Origin: Eubacterium oxidoreducens | GTDB lineage: Bacteria > Bacillota > Clostridia > Lachnospirales > Lachnospiraceae | Assembly (NCBI RefSeq): GCF_900104415.1 | Contig: NZ_FMXR01000011.1 | Span: 62,001 to 126,000, forward strand | DNA: 64,000 nucleotides | Reading direction: 5' to 3' | The notes under the pieces: model-generated | Told to the model about the DNA's origin: nothing | The model's database searches: none | Seen by the model: only the letters and a program-made list of their open reading frames with translations | Made by a program: the position numbers and the translations under genes | In this document: one piece after another, positions 1 to 9,768 of the stretch | Position numbering within the stretch: position 1 is the first letter of the stretch | Layout of the letters: every line of letters starts with the position of its first letter

Positions 1-156
1 CCGTATGACAAAATTCATCTTTTTATGTTTTTCTTTAATGTTCGGATAGACGTTATCTACCTTTTCACCGGGAATCGGTTCTAATATCTGATGGCATAAC
101 GGACAGATATTGGTATCATCTAAAATCACAACATTACATTTTATACATTTAGCCAT
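1..156 (-). CDS. DUF6320-like zinc-ribbon protein, N-terminal fragment
   Basis: This gene runs off the left edge, so only the first 52 codons are visible. It begins with ATG at 156 and shows two CxxC pairs (CIKC near residue 4 and CPLC near residue 19), a short zinc ribbon, followed by a basic stretch. This arrangement matches the start of the DUF6320 membrane-protein family as I remember it, in which the ribbon precedes several transmembrane helices; the membrane part is outside the window. Its start overlaps the last 8 bases of the upstream acyltransferase gene, so the two are probably translationally coupled. The biochemical role is unknown. Confidence 0.7.
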   Translation of the reverse strand, partial: MAKCIKCNVVILDDTNICPLCHQILEPIPGEKVDNVYPNIKEKHKKMNFVIR

Positions 157-1678
157 AATAAACACCATTACTTTCTATTTTGATTTCAAGACCTTCTTGT
201 GCAAGCTTTCGAAAGAAACCGCGCTGAATCGCAACGTCTGTCAATTTGGAACTGAAACAGACTGAGAGCCGATCTTCAAATGAAGAGATACAGGCTTTAA
301 TATCCTGACCATAAGAGCGTGATAAGAAGCAGTAGTAATCATCAATATATTGTCGATAATCTTCTTTCACTTTTAAGGAACCGACGTTGGTAATGGTTGT
401 GGAGTTCTTACGAGCAGCAGCTTTATAGGCAGCACGAATGCCCATATTTTTAAATACTAATGGTATCGTTCTAAGAATCATAATCTTTTCGTTACCAACG
501 GCAAAGGAAAAGATTTCTTCCAAATGATCTTTGTTAAGCTGAGAACGAAGAGATTCCTTTGTTGCAGCTACAATTTCTTCAAAGGTATATTCGCGATTTT
601 CCACCGGTTTAAACTTTGCTGAAATCATTACAAAGAAATTCTTTGTGGTTTCAGAATTAAAATATGGACGAAGATCTACCGGTACTCCGGCTGTAATCGG
701 ATGTCGCGAAGGCAGTGTATGCATATATTCATGATACACACTGTAAAAAAAGGTTGCGACAACAAGCTCGTTTATCGTACAACCATATTTTTTTGAAACT
801 TTTTTGAACTGATGGATATCCATCATGCCACGAAGAATTCCCATCTTAGAGCCCTTCATAAGAGGTCCTTTGATGAGATAGGCGGTTTCGTTTGCGTAAC
901 CTTTTAAGTTGTAATGCCGATAGTTTTTTTCATAGCTGTCCTCGGTATTTAGGGACGTTTCGCTAGATAAGCCCTGTCCGTGGCGAAATACCAGATCCGG
1001 ATGTGCAAAGTTGAGATACTGATAAGTCAGTTCACGCAGAAAGTTTAAGGCACCACTTCCGTCTGTCAGTACATGGAAGACTTCAAGATTGATTCGGCAC
1101 TTGTAGTAGGTCAGTCGGAACAGATAGTCACGGTTAGAGTTTGGTGCAAAGTACTGACAAGGGTATTCACTTTCTTCCCGAATCGGAGGATAGCGTTTTG
1201 GATTTTCTTCAAAATAATACCAAAAGAACCCCTGGCGTAAAACAGAATGAAAATTCTGAAACCATGGTAACAATTTATGAAGTGCTTTTTCTAGATACAA
1301 CGGTTCAATTTCTTCTTTTAAAACAATGCACATACGATATACATTAGTCATATCTTCACCGGCAATAACCGGGAACAGATGAGCGGTATTATCAAGCTTA
1401 TCCCATTTGGCATATGGCTGCGTTGAATTGGGATAGGAAGCACGTATAGCCTCGTCTGTTTCCATCCGGATTTCTTTTTTCTTTTTCTTTTTTACCGCTT
1501 TTTTTTGATTTTTGATTTCTAGTTTTTCTTGGTGTAGAGCTTCTTTTTGTGCATAGCCGGGACGGGCTTGCTTGCGCTCTAATTTATCTTGTTTTTTTAT
1601 TGCTTTTGCATGGATTTTGGCTTCTTTACGAGCCGCTTTTTCATGAATCTTTGCAATTTTTAATTCTTCTTTTGTCAT
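149..1678 (-). CDS. Condensation-fold acyltransferase (alcohol acetyltransferase-like)
   Basis: A 509-residue protein. Residues 1 to about 70 are extremely rich in Lys and Glu and look like a charged helix or coiled coil. The rest resembles the chloramphenicol-acetyltransferase/condensation-domain superfamily, with the active-site HxxxDG motif visible as HVLTDG. Such proteins move acyl groups onto alcohols or amines; clostridial members are often named alcohol acetyltransferase, but the substrate is not deducible. The ATG at 1678 is preferred because AAGGTG lies about 9 bases upstream. A GTG at 1690 would overlap that ribosome binding site, and a later ATG would drop the charged arm. It overlaps the DUF6320 gene and the pair is probably one operon. 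The acyltransferase fold is likely; the exact reaction is open. Confidence 0.75.
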   Translation of the reverse strand: MTKEELKIAKIHEKAARKEAKIHAKAIKKQDKLERKQARPGYAQKEALHQEKLEIKNQKKAVKKKKKKEIRMETDEAIRASYPNSTQPYAKWDKLDNTAHLFPVIAGEDMTNVYRMCIVLKEEIEPLYLEKALHKLLPWFQNFHSVLRQGFFWYYFEENPKRYPPIREESEYPCQYFAPNSNRDYLFRLTYYKCRINLEVFHVLTDGSGALNFLRELTYQYLNFAHPDLVFRHGQGLSSETSLNTEDSYEKNYRHYNLKGYANETAYLIKGPLMKGSKMGILRGMMDIHQFKKVSKKYGCTINELVVATFFYSVYHEYMHTLPSRHPITAGVPVDLRPYFNSETTKNFFVMISAKFKPVENREYTFEEIVAATKESLRSQLNKDHLEEIFSFAVGNEKIMILRTIPLVFKNMGIRAAYKAAARKNSTTITNVGSLKVKEDYRQYIDDYYCFLSRSYGQDIKACISSFEDRLSVCFSSKLTDVAIQRGFFRKLAQEGLEIKIESNGVYYG

Positions 1679-1723
1679 ATTATAAGTCACCTTTTCGACT
1701 CGTTTCGATGTTTCACCGGAACG

Positions 1724-1748
1724 TTTAACAAAATCATATATTGTTAAA
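1724..1748. promoter_or_regulatory. Inverted repeat, possible operator
   Basis: A perfect 8-base inverted repeat, TTTAACAA then TTGTTAAA, separated by 9 bases. It lies about 45 bases upstream of the acyltransferase start, in the divergent region shared with addB. A minus-strand TTGACT sits close by. The arms are in the opposite order to a Rex site, so Rex is unlikely. The regulator is unknown. Confidence 0.35.
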
Positions 1749-1830
1749 AATAGTCAATTTCTACTAAAAATTATATCGCATCAAGGGGGCAATAATCAAC
1801 CCTTACCACAGGTGCATTTTCGCAGTCTTA

Positions 1831-1839
1831 TGGTACAAT
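1831..1839 (+). promoter_or_regulatory. Extended -10 promoter of the addB operon
   Basis: TGG followed by TACAAT gives an extended -10 element 29 bases before the addB start. No good -35 hexamer is visible, which is usual for extended -10 promoters. Confidence 0.5.
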
Positions 1840-1868
1840 AAATATACTATGAAAAAGGGAGAGGTACT

Positions 1869-4800
1869 ATGGCATTACAATTTGTTCTTGGAAGGGCAGG
1901 CAGTGGAAAATCGGCTTTTATGTATCGAAGGTTTTTAGAGGAAGCAAAGCAAAGTCCCAAGCAGCAATATCTGGTAATTGTACCGGAGCAGTTTACGTTG
2001 CAGACGCAAAAGGATCTGGTGGCCATGCAGCCGGAACATGCCATCTTGAATCTGGATATATTGAGTTTTGAAAGATTGGCATATCGCGTATTTGAAGAGT
2101 TGGGAGTGGTATCCGAAGAGATTTTAAGTGAAACAGGCAAAAGTCTGCTTCTTAGAAGTGTTGCAATGGAACAGGAAAAACATCTTAAGATGCTGGCTTC
2201 TAATGTGCAACAGATGGGATTTATAGAAGAATTAAAGTCGATCTTGTCGGAACTGATGCAATATGAGGTTACGTCGGAAGCCTTACTTCAAATCAGTGAA
2301 AGCCGCAGTGATGCTGCCGGCATGAAAGTGCATGATATTGCCGTGTTATATGGCGCATTCAAAGAGAAACTGAGGGAAAAACACTATATGGCGTCGGAGG
2401 AAATGCTCACGAAGCTGGCTATGCGCATCGAAGAGTCTAAAATTCTTCGGGATGCGATTGTTTTGTTGGATGGCTATACGGGATTTACGCCGGTACAGAT
2501 GCAGGTGCTAGGACCGATATTATCATTAAGTAAAAAAGTATATTGTACCTTTACCACCGATACGGATCAACCACTATATGTGCAGCCAAAACAGCATGAA
2601 TTGTTTTATTTATCAGGAAAATCCATTCTTGCGCTGAAGAAACTGGCAGAAGAAACCGGTTGTGAGATAGAAGATGCGATTCTTATGGAGGATGGGGCAA
2701 GTAAGCGTTATGAGAATGCACCTGAGTTGTCTCATCTTGAGACGAATCTGTTTCGAAAAAAAGCGCAGGTATATACGGATAAATGCGATAATATCCGCAT
2801 TGTAGCACTAAATACCCCGCAGGAAGAGATACGATATGTGGCACGTAAGGTGAAGCAGATGGTGGAGCTAGAAGGCTACCGATATCGGGATTTTGCAGTG
2901 ATTTCGGCAGATATGCAAAGCCATGGTCCTTATTGCAGAAACATATTTGAAGAGTATGAGATACCGTATTTTCTAGATCAAAAGCAAACGCTTCTTAAAA
3001 TGCAGTTTGTTGAAGTAATAAGAAGTGTTCTCGAAATGATAGAGAAAAATTTTTCGCGTGAAAGCGTGGTTCGATATCTAAAGAGTGGTTATAGCGGATT
3101 TTCGAATGAAGATACACAGATTTTGGAAAATTATATTCGTGCAAATGGAATTTATTCTTATAGTAACTGGACAAAAAAATGGATACGAATGCAAAAGAAT
3201 ATGACGCAAGAACAGCTTGCATACCTAAATGTTTTAAGAGAACGTTTGGTTGAAGATACCGAGCAGGTTCGAAAGATAGTGGGAAGTGCCAAAGAAACCG
3301 TTAGGGCGAAAATGACGGCGTTATATCAGTTTACAAGGGAACGCAATATGCCACAGAAACTAAAAGAGTGGGAGCTGTATTTTGCGCAGCACAAGGAACG
3401 CCAGCTAGAACGGGAATACGCACAGGTCTACACAAGTGTGATGCAGCTGTTTGAAAAGATGGTAACCCTGATGGGAGATGAGTGTGTAAAAGTATCCGAC
3501 TTGGCTAAGATTCTAGATGCCGGTTTTGCCTCGGAAAAGATGGGGATGATTCCGGCAGGCGTTGATCATGTTATGATTGGAGATATTGAAAGAAGCCGTC
3601 TTAGTGCGATTAAAGTTGTCTTTTTTATAGGAGTAAATGATGGCCTTGTTCCCAAAGGTGTAAAAACATCCGGACTGCTTAATGGGCAGGATCGAAAGAT
3701 GCTATCGGATTATAAGATTGAACTTGCACCGGGAGAGCAAGAGCAGGCATTTGTACAACGCTTCTATCTGTATATGGCTTTGACCAAACCGATGAAGAAA
3801 CTGTTTCTTACATATGCGCTAGTAGACAGTTCCTCAAAAGCGATGCAAAAATCCTATCTGATACAGATGATTTTAAATATGTTCCCGAATCGAAAGGTGG
3901 AAAGTGCACAAGAAGAACTTATAAATCGAATTCTGACAAAGGAAAATGCTTTTGAAGAATTGCTAAAAGAACTTGAAGCGGCCAAGACAATTCCGGATGA
4001 TGAGGTGCTTTGGGCCTTGAATGCTTATTTTAAAGAGGATGAAGTGTATAAAGAGCGTTTGTATAAGGCGTTGAAGGGGAAGGATTTTTATTATACCCAA
4101 GAGGATTTAGATAAGGATTTGGCACGTGCATTATACGATAAGAAGATGAATTTGAGCATAACGCGTCTAGAACAATTTGCCGGATGTGCATTCCGTCATT
4201 TTTTGAGTTATGGTTTGCGGCTAAAGGAAAGAGAGCAGCTCGAATTCGATGCGCTGGATTTTGGTAATATTTTGCATAAAGCGCTGGAAATATATTTTAA
4301 GGAGCTTAAGAAGGAACAAAGGTTTTCTTTTGATTTACTTGAAGAGGAAAAGACAAGACGGATTACGGAAAGCTTTGAAGCTGCTTTGGAAGGTCAGGAT
4401 AACCAGGCTTTGGATGAAACCAATCGCGCATCTTATATGAGAGAGCGGATGCAGCGGATTTTGAAACGGTCAATATGGATAATTGAAAAACAGACACAAG
4501 AGTCACTGATGAGACCGGAAGAATTTGAGATGACATTTTCGCATGAAGATGGGCTTGATGCGACGAAGATTGATTTGAATTCGGGAGAACGACTGCAGCT
4601 GATTGGTAAAATCGATCGAATTGATGTACGTGAAGATGAGGGAAATGTATCCGTACAGGTGGTAGATTATAAGACGGGAGCAGCATCTTTTCATTTATTG
4701 AATCTGATTTATGGCTTGAATCTGCAGCTTCCGGTTTATCTAAAAGCTGCTCAGGAGATGATGGAACAAAGGTATGGAGAGAGAAAAATGGTGCACGCAT

Positions 4801-5207
4801 TAGCCGCATACTATTTTTCTGTTAAGGACCCGATTGTCAAAATGCCGATTCAGGCTACACAAGAGGAAATTGAACAGAAAATCCTAGATGAGGAAAAATT
4901 ATCCGGCCTTGATTTTACAAAGATAAAATTCAAAAAGGAAGATCCATCGCAGCTTATTATGGACTATTTAGAATACAAGATTGCGCAGCTTGGCGACGGG
5001 ATTATGGGCGGTCAGATAAAGGCCAATCCTTATGAAATCGGGACGGATCATGCTTGTACGTACTGCATCTATAAGAGTGTATGCGGATTTGATGAGAAGC
5101 TTGCGGGATGTCAAAGTCGCATCTTAGAGAGTTCGAATAGAAGAAAGGATGAAGTGTTTTTGGATTGGATGAGAGGAGAGTTAGACGATGGCGATAAAAT
5201 GGAATGA
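1869..5207 (+). CDS. addB: ATP-dependent helicase/nuclease subunit AddB
   Basis: AddB (1112 aa) is the partner subunit of AddAB, the RecBCD equivalent of Firmicutes that resects double-strand ends and responds to Chi for RecA-dependent repair. The N-terminus has a Walker A motif, GRAGSGKS, at residues 8-15. The C-terminal PD-(D/E)XK nuclease is visible as VDYKTG (Asp933, Lys935). Cys1063, Cys1066 and Cys1072 have the C-x2-C-x5-C spacing of the AddB iron-sulfur staple; the fourth ligand is probably the Cys in an FAGCAFRHF stretch just before the nuclease domain. The ATG follows a GGGAGAGG ribosome binding site. The 3' end overlaps addA by 20 bases, indicating coupled translation. Length is normal for the family. 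Confidence 0.97.
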   Translation: MALQFVLGRAGSGKSAFMYRRFLEEAKQSPKQQYLVIVPEQFTLQTQKDLVAMQPEHAILNLDILSFERLAYRVFEELGVVSEEILSETGKSLLLRSVAMEQEKHLKMLASNVQQMGFIEELKSILSELMQYEVTSEALLQISESRSDAAGMKVHDIAVLYGAFKEKLREKHYMASEEMLTKLAMRIEESKILRDAIVLLDGYTGFTPVQMQVLGPILSLSKKVYCTFTTDTDQPLYVQPKQHELFYLSGKSILALKKLAEETGCEIEDAILMEDGASKRYENAPELSHLETNLFRKKAQVYTDKCDNIRIVALNTPQEEIRYVARKVKQMVELEGYRYRDFAVISADMQSHGPYCRNIFEEYEIPYFLDQKQTLLKMQFVEVIRSVLEMIEKNFSRESVVRYLKSGYSGFSNEDTQILENYIRANGIYSYSNWTKKWIRMQKNMTQEQLAYLNVLRERLVEDTEQVRKIVGSAKETVRAKMTALYQFTRERNMPQKLKEWELYFAQHKERQLEREYAQVYTSVMQLFEKMVTLMGDECVKVSDLAKILDAGFASEKMGMIPAGVDHVMIGDIERSRLSAIKVVFFIGVNDGLVPKGVKTSGLLNGQDRKMLSDYKIELAPGEQEQAFVQRFYLYMALTKPMKKLFLTYALVDSSSKAMQKSYLIQMILNMFPNRKVESAQEELINRILTKENAFEELLKELEAAKTIPDDEVLWALNAYFKEDEVYKERLYKALKGKDFYYTQEDLDKDLARALYDKKMNLSITRLEQFAGCAFRHFLSYGLRLKEREQLEFDALDFGNILHKALEIYFKELKKEQRFSFDLLEEEKTRRITESFEAALEGQDNQALDETNRASYMRERMQRILKRSIWIIEKQTQESLMRPEEFEMTFSHEDGLDATKIDLNSGERLQLIGKIDRIDVREDEGNVSVQVVDYKTGAASFHLLNLIYGLNLQLPVYLKAAQEMMEQRYGERKMVHALAAYYFSVKDPIVKMPIQATQEEIEQKILDEEKLSGLDFTKIKFKKEDPSQLIMDYLEYKIAQLGDGIMGGQIKANPYEIGTDHACTYCIYKSVCGFDEKLAGCQSRILESSNRRKDEVFLDWMRGELDDGDKME

Positions 5208-8200
5208 TGATCAGCTTCATGCAATGAACGATCAAGGGCGCAGTATTTTGGTATCGGCGGCAGCAGGTTCTGGTAAGACCGCTGTATTGTCAAATCGAAT
5301 CCTAAACAGACTAAAAGATCAAGATCATCCGGTAGATGTAGATGAGTTTTTGGTGCTGACCTATACAAGAGCAGCAGCAGCGGAGATGAAAGAGCGTATT
5401 CATAAACTGATAAGTGAAGAGATAGAACATCAACCGGAAAATGAACATTTAAGAAGACAATTGTCCTTGATTAATAATGCGCAGATTTCAACGATAGACA
5501 GTTTTTGCACGCAGGTACTTCGTAATTATTTTCATCTGATTAATCTAGACCCGGCTTTTCGTATCGGAGAAGAAGCGGAACTGCTTTTGTTGGAAGAAGA
5601 GGCGCTTGCGGAGATTCTAGAAGAAAAATATACCGAAAAAGACGAGCGCTTTTTGCATTTTATGGAAGCTTATGCACCGAATAAGAAGGAATTGCCGGTT
5701 GAGAAGATGATCAAAGATTTATATAAGTTTTCACAAAGTCATCCTTATCCGGAACAATACTTAAAGCAGTGTGCGGACAATTTTAATATTACGGACAAAG
5801 AAAAATTGTCTAAGCAAGAATGGATGAAGTTCGTAGATGCGATTACCAAATCATACATAGAAGGAGCTCTTGAAGAATTACAGGAAGCGATTGTGCTTGC
5901 GTCTGATCCATGTGGTCCGAACAAATACCTTGAGAATTTGAATGCAGAATATGATGCAATATTGAAAATTAAGGATGAGAAGGATTATTTTGAGAGAGTT
6001 CAGCGTTTTGAACAGGTAGAGTTTCATAATCTGCCTAGAATTACCAAAAAAGATGAAGTGGACGAGGGCCTGAAAGAGCGGGTTAAGGCACTTCGTGAGG
6101 ATGTTAAGAAAAAAATAAAAGAAAAAATTAAAGATTATGCAATTTCGGCGGAGGAAGAAGTTGCAGCACTCAAGGTATGTAAAGAGTATGCGGATGAACT
6201 GATACATCTTACGATGCAATATGCAAAACGTTTTTTTGAAAAGAAACAAGAAAAAAACATTCTTGATTTTTCGGATGTGGAACATCTGGCATTGAAGGTG
6301 CTAAGAAACGAGCAGGGACATCATGAAATTACAGATGCGGCAAGAGAACTGTCGCAAAACTATGTAGAAATTATGGTGGACGAATACCAAGATAGCAATT
6401 ATGTACAAGAGGCAATTTTGACAGCAATAGCGAGAACCGATGAGCAGGGGATTGCAGTAAATATGTTTATGGTGGGAGATATTAAGCAAAGTATCTACCG
6501 GTTTCGAATGGCACGTCCGGAATTGTTTGCGGAAAAATATTCCAGATTTACGCTAGAAGAGTCAAAAGAGCAAAAAATCTTATTAAAACAAAATTATCGC
6601 AGTAGAGATGAGGTTGTAGATACTACAAATTGTATCTTTGAAGCGATTATGCACGCGGATCTTGGAAAGGTTGAGTACGATAAGTCTGCAAGATTGGTAA
6701 GAGGAAGTCAGTTTGTTTTGCCGGAGCATGAAAAGGACTTTAAAAGCGAAATTCTGCTTGTTGATCCAAATGAACAAGAAGGAAATATCAAAGAAGAGGA
6801 TTCTCGTCTTGAGGCAAGGATGATTGCTACAAGAATCCAACAGATGGTTGGAACACTTAAGATTACAGATGCTGATACAAAAGAGCTTCGTCCGGCTAAG
6901 TACCGGGATATTGTTTTGCTGAGTCGTTCATTGAGAAATAGTACAGAAATAATAGAAGAGCTCGAAGATTATGGAATTCCGGTAAAATGTGTCCAAAAAC
7001 AAGGATTGTTGGATTCTAGAGAGGTTCGGTTGATATTAAATCTTCTTTCGGTAATTGACAATCGAAGACAGGATATTGCCCTGGCTAGTGTGCTATATTC
7101 CCCAATTGTTGGCTTAAGCGAGCAGGAACTGGCGATGATTCGTATAGCGGATCAAGAAGAGACGTTTTATGAAGCAGTCTTTGCTTATGCTAAGGAAGGA
7201 GAGGATGAGAACTTAAGAGAAAAGCTAAAAAGCTTTTTGCAATTATTAGATGAGTATACAAGAAAGTGTGAATATCTGTCACTTCGGGAATTGATTGAAG
7301 AAATCTATTCTTCCACCGGTTATTTGAATTATGCAGCGATGCTTCCGGCAGGGGAACAAAGAAAAGCCAATTTGTTACTGCTTGTTGAGAAGGCAGCCGC
7401 ATATGAAAAAGAGGGGTATAAAAGCTTATATCGATTTATTCATTATTTATCGGAGCTTAAGAAAAACAAGGTTAACATTGACGAAGCTGATTTAGGGGAG
7501 ATTGAGGAAGATGTCGTAACACTGATGACCATTCATAAGAGTAAAGGGCTTGAATTTCCAATCGTATTTGTATGTAACATGGGGCGAAAAATAAATACAC
7601 AAGATGAAAAAGGCAGTCTTCTTATGCATGCCGATTATGGAATCGGTATGAATATGATTGATGTGGAAAGAAGAGTAAAGGCAGATACCTTAATGAAAAA
7701 GGCACTGGCAGATGCTGTTCATAACGATAATCATGGAGAAGAGATGCGAGTGTTATATGTTGCACTTACAAGAGCAAAGGATAAGCTTGTTATGACCGGA
7801 GTCTACAAAAAGTGTGAGGAAATGCTAGAACATCAACAATATAATGCAACACCTTCTTATTATAGTAGATATAAAGCTGCTTGTTATCTGGATTGGGTGA
7901 TACCGGTTTTGAATGGAAAGGATCATCTGGTAGATATCACAGTCTATGATCCGAATCGCTTAGAGTCCCGTTCAAGAGTAGTAGAAAAACGGGGAAATGT
8001 TTTAAGGATTATCAATAAGCCTTTTGATGAGAAGGTGAAAGAGGAAATCGAAAGACGTCTTTTATGGAAATATCCATATGAGAAGGAGATGGTTTTGCCA
8101 ACGAAAGTATCGGTATCGGAGTTAAAACATTTGGATATCGAAAAAGCAGTCGAGGAGAATGAACAGCCGCCTAGAATGGAGTACGCACAAGAAATATCCA

Positions 8201-8829
8201 AAAGGCAGGAATATTATGTTCCTTCATTTATTAAAGAAACGCAGGAGGCGCCGGAAGGAGCGTTATACGGAACTGCGGTGCATCGCTTTATGGAGTTGTT
8301 TGATTTTACAAGTGAGTATGCGGATGGGGATGAACATGATGAGAATTGGAAGCGACAGCGAAGCCGATATCTAGAGCAGTGTAAGGAAGAATTTGTCAAA
8401 TCAGGCAGGATGCTGCAAGAAGATGCTGATCGTCTTATCCTTTCAAGGCTAGAATCGTTCTTCGACAGTGAGGCATGTGCACGTATGCATAAAGCGGCTC
8501 AAAAAGGACTTTTATTCAAAGAAAAGCCTTTTGTTATGGGAATTGAAGCCGGGGAGGTAGAGAGTTTCCCGAATATTGGTCACGTCGATTCTAAAGAACT
8601 GGTTCTTATGCAAGGAATTATTGATGTCTATTGGGAAGAAGAAGATTACGTTGTTCTATTGGATTATAAGACAGACTATGTAGAGTCAAAGGAAGATTTG
8701 ATTAAGAAATATTTCGGCCAATTAGACAATTATAAAAAAGCGTTGGAACGAACGCTTGCTAAACCGGTCAAAGAGAAAATCTTATATTCTTTTTGCCTGG
8801 AAAAAGAAATCAGCTTAGACGAAGCATAA
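5188..8829 (+). CDS. addA: ATP-dependent helicase/nuclease subunit AddA
   Basis: AddA (1213 aa) is the UvrD-type helicase and nuclease subunit of AddAB. Walker A (AAAGSGKT, about residues 24-31), Walker B with VDEYQDSN, the GDIKQSIYRFR segment and a late helicase motif (LYVALTRAKDKL) are all present. The C-terminal nuclease motif is LLDYKT (Asp1159, Lys1161). The start lies inside the end of addB with GAGGAG upstream. Maf, a small unknown gene and a PrsA-like gene follow with short gaps and may be cotranscribed. Length and motif order are typical. Confidence 0.97.
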   Translation: MAIKWNDDQLHAMNDQGRSILVSAAAGSGKTAVLSNRILNRLKDQDHPVDVDEFLVLTYTRAAAAEMKERIHKLISEEIEHQPENEHLRRQLSLINNAQISTIDSFCTQVLRNYFHLINLDPAFRIGEEAELLLLEEEALAEILEEKYTEKDERFLHFMEAYAPNKKELPVEKMIKDLYKFSQSHPYPEQYLKQCADNFNITDKEKLSKQEWMKFVDAITKSYIEGALEELQEAIVLASDPCGPNKYLENLNAEYDAILKIKDEKDYFERVQRFEQVEFHNLPRITKKDEVDEGLKERVKALREDVKKKIKEKIKDYAISAEEEVAALKVCKEYADELIHLTMQYAKRFFEKKQEKNILDFSDVEHLALKVLRNEQGHHEITDAARELSQNYVEIMVDEYQDSNYVQEAILTAIARTDEQGIAVNMFMVGDIKQSIYRFRMARPELFAEKYSRFTLEESKEQKILLKQNYRSRDEVVDTTNCIFEAIMHADLGKVEYDKSARLVRGSQFVLPEHEKDFKSEILLVDPNEQEGNIKEEDSRLEARMIATRIQQMVGTLKITDADTKELRPAKYRDIVLLSRSLRNSTEIIEELEDYGIPVKCVQKQGLLDSREVRLILNLLSVIDNRRQDIALASVLYSPIVGLSEQELAMIRIADQEETFYEAVFAYAKEGEDENLREKLKSFLQLLDEYTRKCEYLSLRELIEEIYSSTGYLNYAAMLPAGEQRKANLLLLVEKAAAYEKEGYKSLYRFIHYLSELKKNKVNIDEADLGEIEEDVVTLMTIHKSKGLEFPIVFVCNMGRKINTQDEKGSLLMHADYGIGMNMIDVERRVKADTLMKKALADAVHNDNHGEEMRVLYVALTRAKDKLVMTGVYKKCEEMLEHQQYNATPSYYSRYKAACYLDWVIPVLNGKDHLVDITVYDPNRLESRSRVVEKRGNVLRIINKPFDEKVKEEIERRLLWKYPYEKEMVLPTKVSVSELKHLDIEKAVEENEQPPRMEYAQEISKRQEYYVPSFIKETQEAPEGALYGTAVHRFMELFDFTSEYADGDEHDENWKRQRSRYLEQCKEEFVKSGRMLQEDADRLILSRLESFFDSEACARMHKAAQKGLLFKEKPFVMGIEAGEVESFPNIGHVDSKELVLMQGIIDVYWEEEDYVVLLDYKTDYVESKEDLIKKYFGQLDNYKKALERTLAKPVKEKILYSFCLEKEISLDEA

Positions 8830-8857
8830 ATATATTGTAGAATAGAGGAAAGATAAA

Positions 8858-9427
8858 ATGCGAATCATATTAGCATCCGGCTCTCCAAGAAGACGAGAAC
8901 TTCTTGGAGAAATTGGAGTAGAGTTTGAAGTTAGAAAAGCGGTAGGAGAAGAAAAGACAAGTGCGACTTCGCCAAAAGAGATGGTGAAGGAATTGGCTGA
9001 GCAAAAAGCGCAGGAGGTACGCCGGACGATTCAAGATGAAGATGCTTTGATTATTGCAGCGGATACGGTTGTGGCGATGGATCATCAGGTGCTTGGAAAA
9101 CCAAAAGATGAAATGCAGGCGAGAAAGATGATGGAGATGTTGAGCGGAAGAACGCATCAGGTATATACGGGAGTGGTATGTCTTTATCAGGAGCAAAGGG
9201 TGTGTTTTGCGGAAAAGACTGAGGTTTCTTTATATAAGATGACAAAAGATGAAATCGAAGAATATATAAAAACGTCATCGCCTTATGATAAAGCCGGAGG
9301 TTATGGAATTCAGGAAAGCTTTGGAATGAAATACATTTGCGGGATTCAAGGAGATTATTATAATGTAGTGGGTTTACCGGTGGCGCGTTTGTATCAGGAA
9401 CTTAAAACAATTGGAATTGACTTGTAA
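8858..9427 (+). CDS. maf: Maf family nucleotide pyrophosphatase
   Basis: A 189-residue Maf protein. Family members hydrolyse non-canonical or modified nucleoside triphosphates to monophosphates, and Bacillus Maf affects septum formation. The signature N-terminus ILASGSPRRRELL, the IIAADTVV segment and the Y-x-x-KAGGYGIQ motif are intact. It starts 28 bases after addA with AGAGGAAAG upstream and is probably in the same operon. Whether it is the dTTP/UTP or another Maf subtype cannot be fixed by eye. Confidence 0.93.
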   Translation: MRIILASGSPRRRELLGEIGVEFEVRKAVGEEKTSATSPKEMVKELAEQKAQEVRRTIQDEDALIIAADTVVAMDHQVLGKPKDEMQARKMMEMLSGRTHQVYTGVVCLYQEQRVCFAEKTEVSLYKMTKDEIEEYIKTSSPYDKAGGYGIQESFGMKYICGIQGDYYNVVGLPVARLYQELKTIGIDL

Positions 9428-9487
9428 CATGATTTCGTACATACTAGGATAGTCGGGATGAATTAAAATCAGTTGGAGGCGTATTAC

Positions 9488-9748
9488 ATGAACTATGATC
9501 AGGCAGTATTGCAGACATTTTTGGATCAGCAGCTTCAATTGTTACCGGAAAAAATTGCATATGATTTAGAAGAGGCAGATGCGTTTTTGTCGGACTGTTT
9601 TGCAGTTGTTGTTAAGAATATCAAAGAAGTACAACAGTATTTTGAGGATGAGGGCTTAGATATTTCGCAGATGTCGCTTGCCGATTTAGAGCAGGCACAA
9701 GAAGTATTCAAGATAGCAGATGGACGTTATCTGATTGTAGAAACTTAA
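9488..9748 (+). CDS. Small acidic protein of unknown function
   Basis: An 86-residue acidic, mostly helical protein that I do not recognise. It has no signal peptide, membrane segment or Cys-rich motif. The ATG at 9488 is chosen because GGAGG lies 8 bases upstream; an in-frame TTG at 9473 overlaps that site and is unlikely. It sits between maf and the PrsA-like gene with gaps of 60 and 20 bases, so it is probably expressed with them. Confidence 0.75.
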   Translation: MNYDQAVLQTFLDQQLQLLPEKIAYDLEEADAFLSDCFAVVVKNIKEVQQYFEDEGLDISQMSLADLEQAQEVFKIADGRYLIVET

Positions 9749-9768
9749 ATAAATTGGAGTTAGAAAAG

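Noticed and set aside
1724-1748. Rex redox-repressor site
   Set aside because: The half-sites are in reversed order (TTAACAA first) and the spacing is 9, not the 4 bases of TTGTTAA-N4-TTAACAA.
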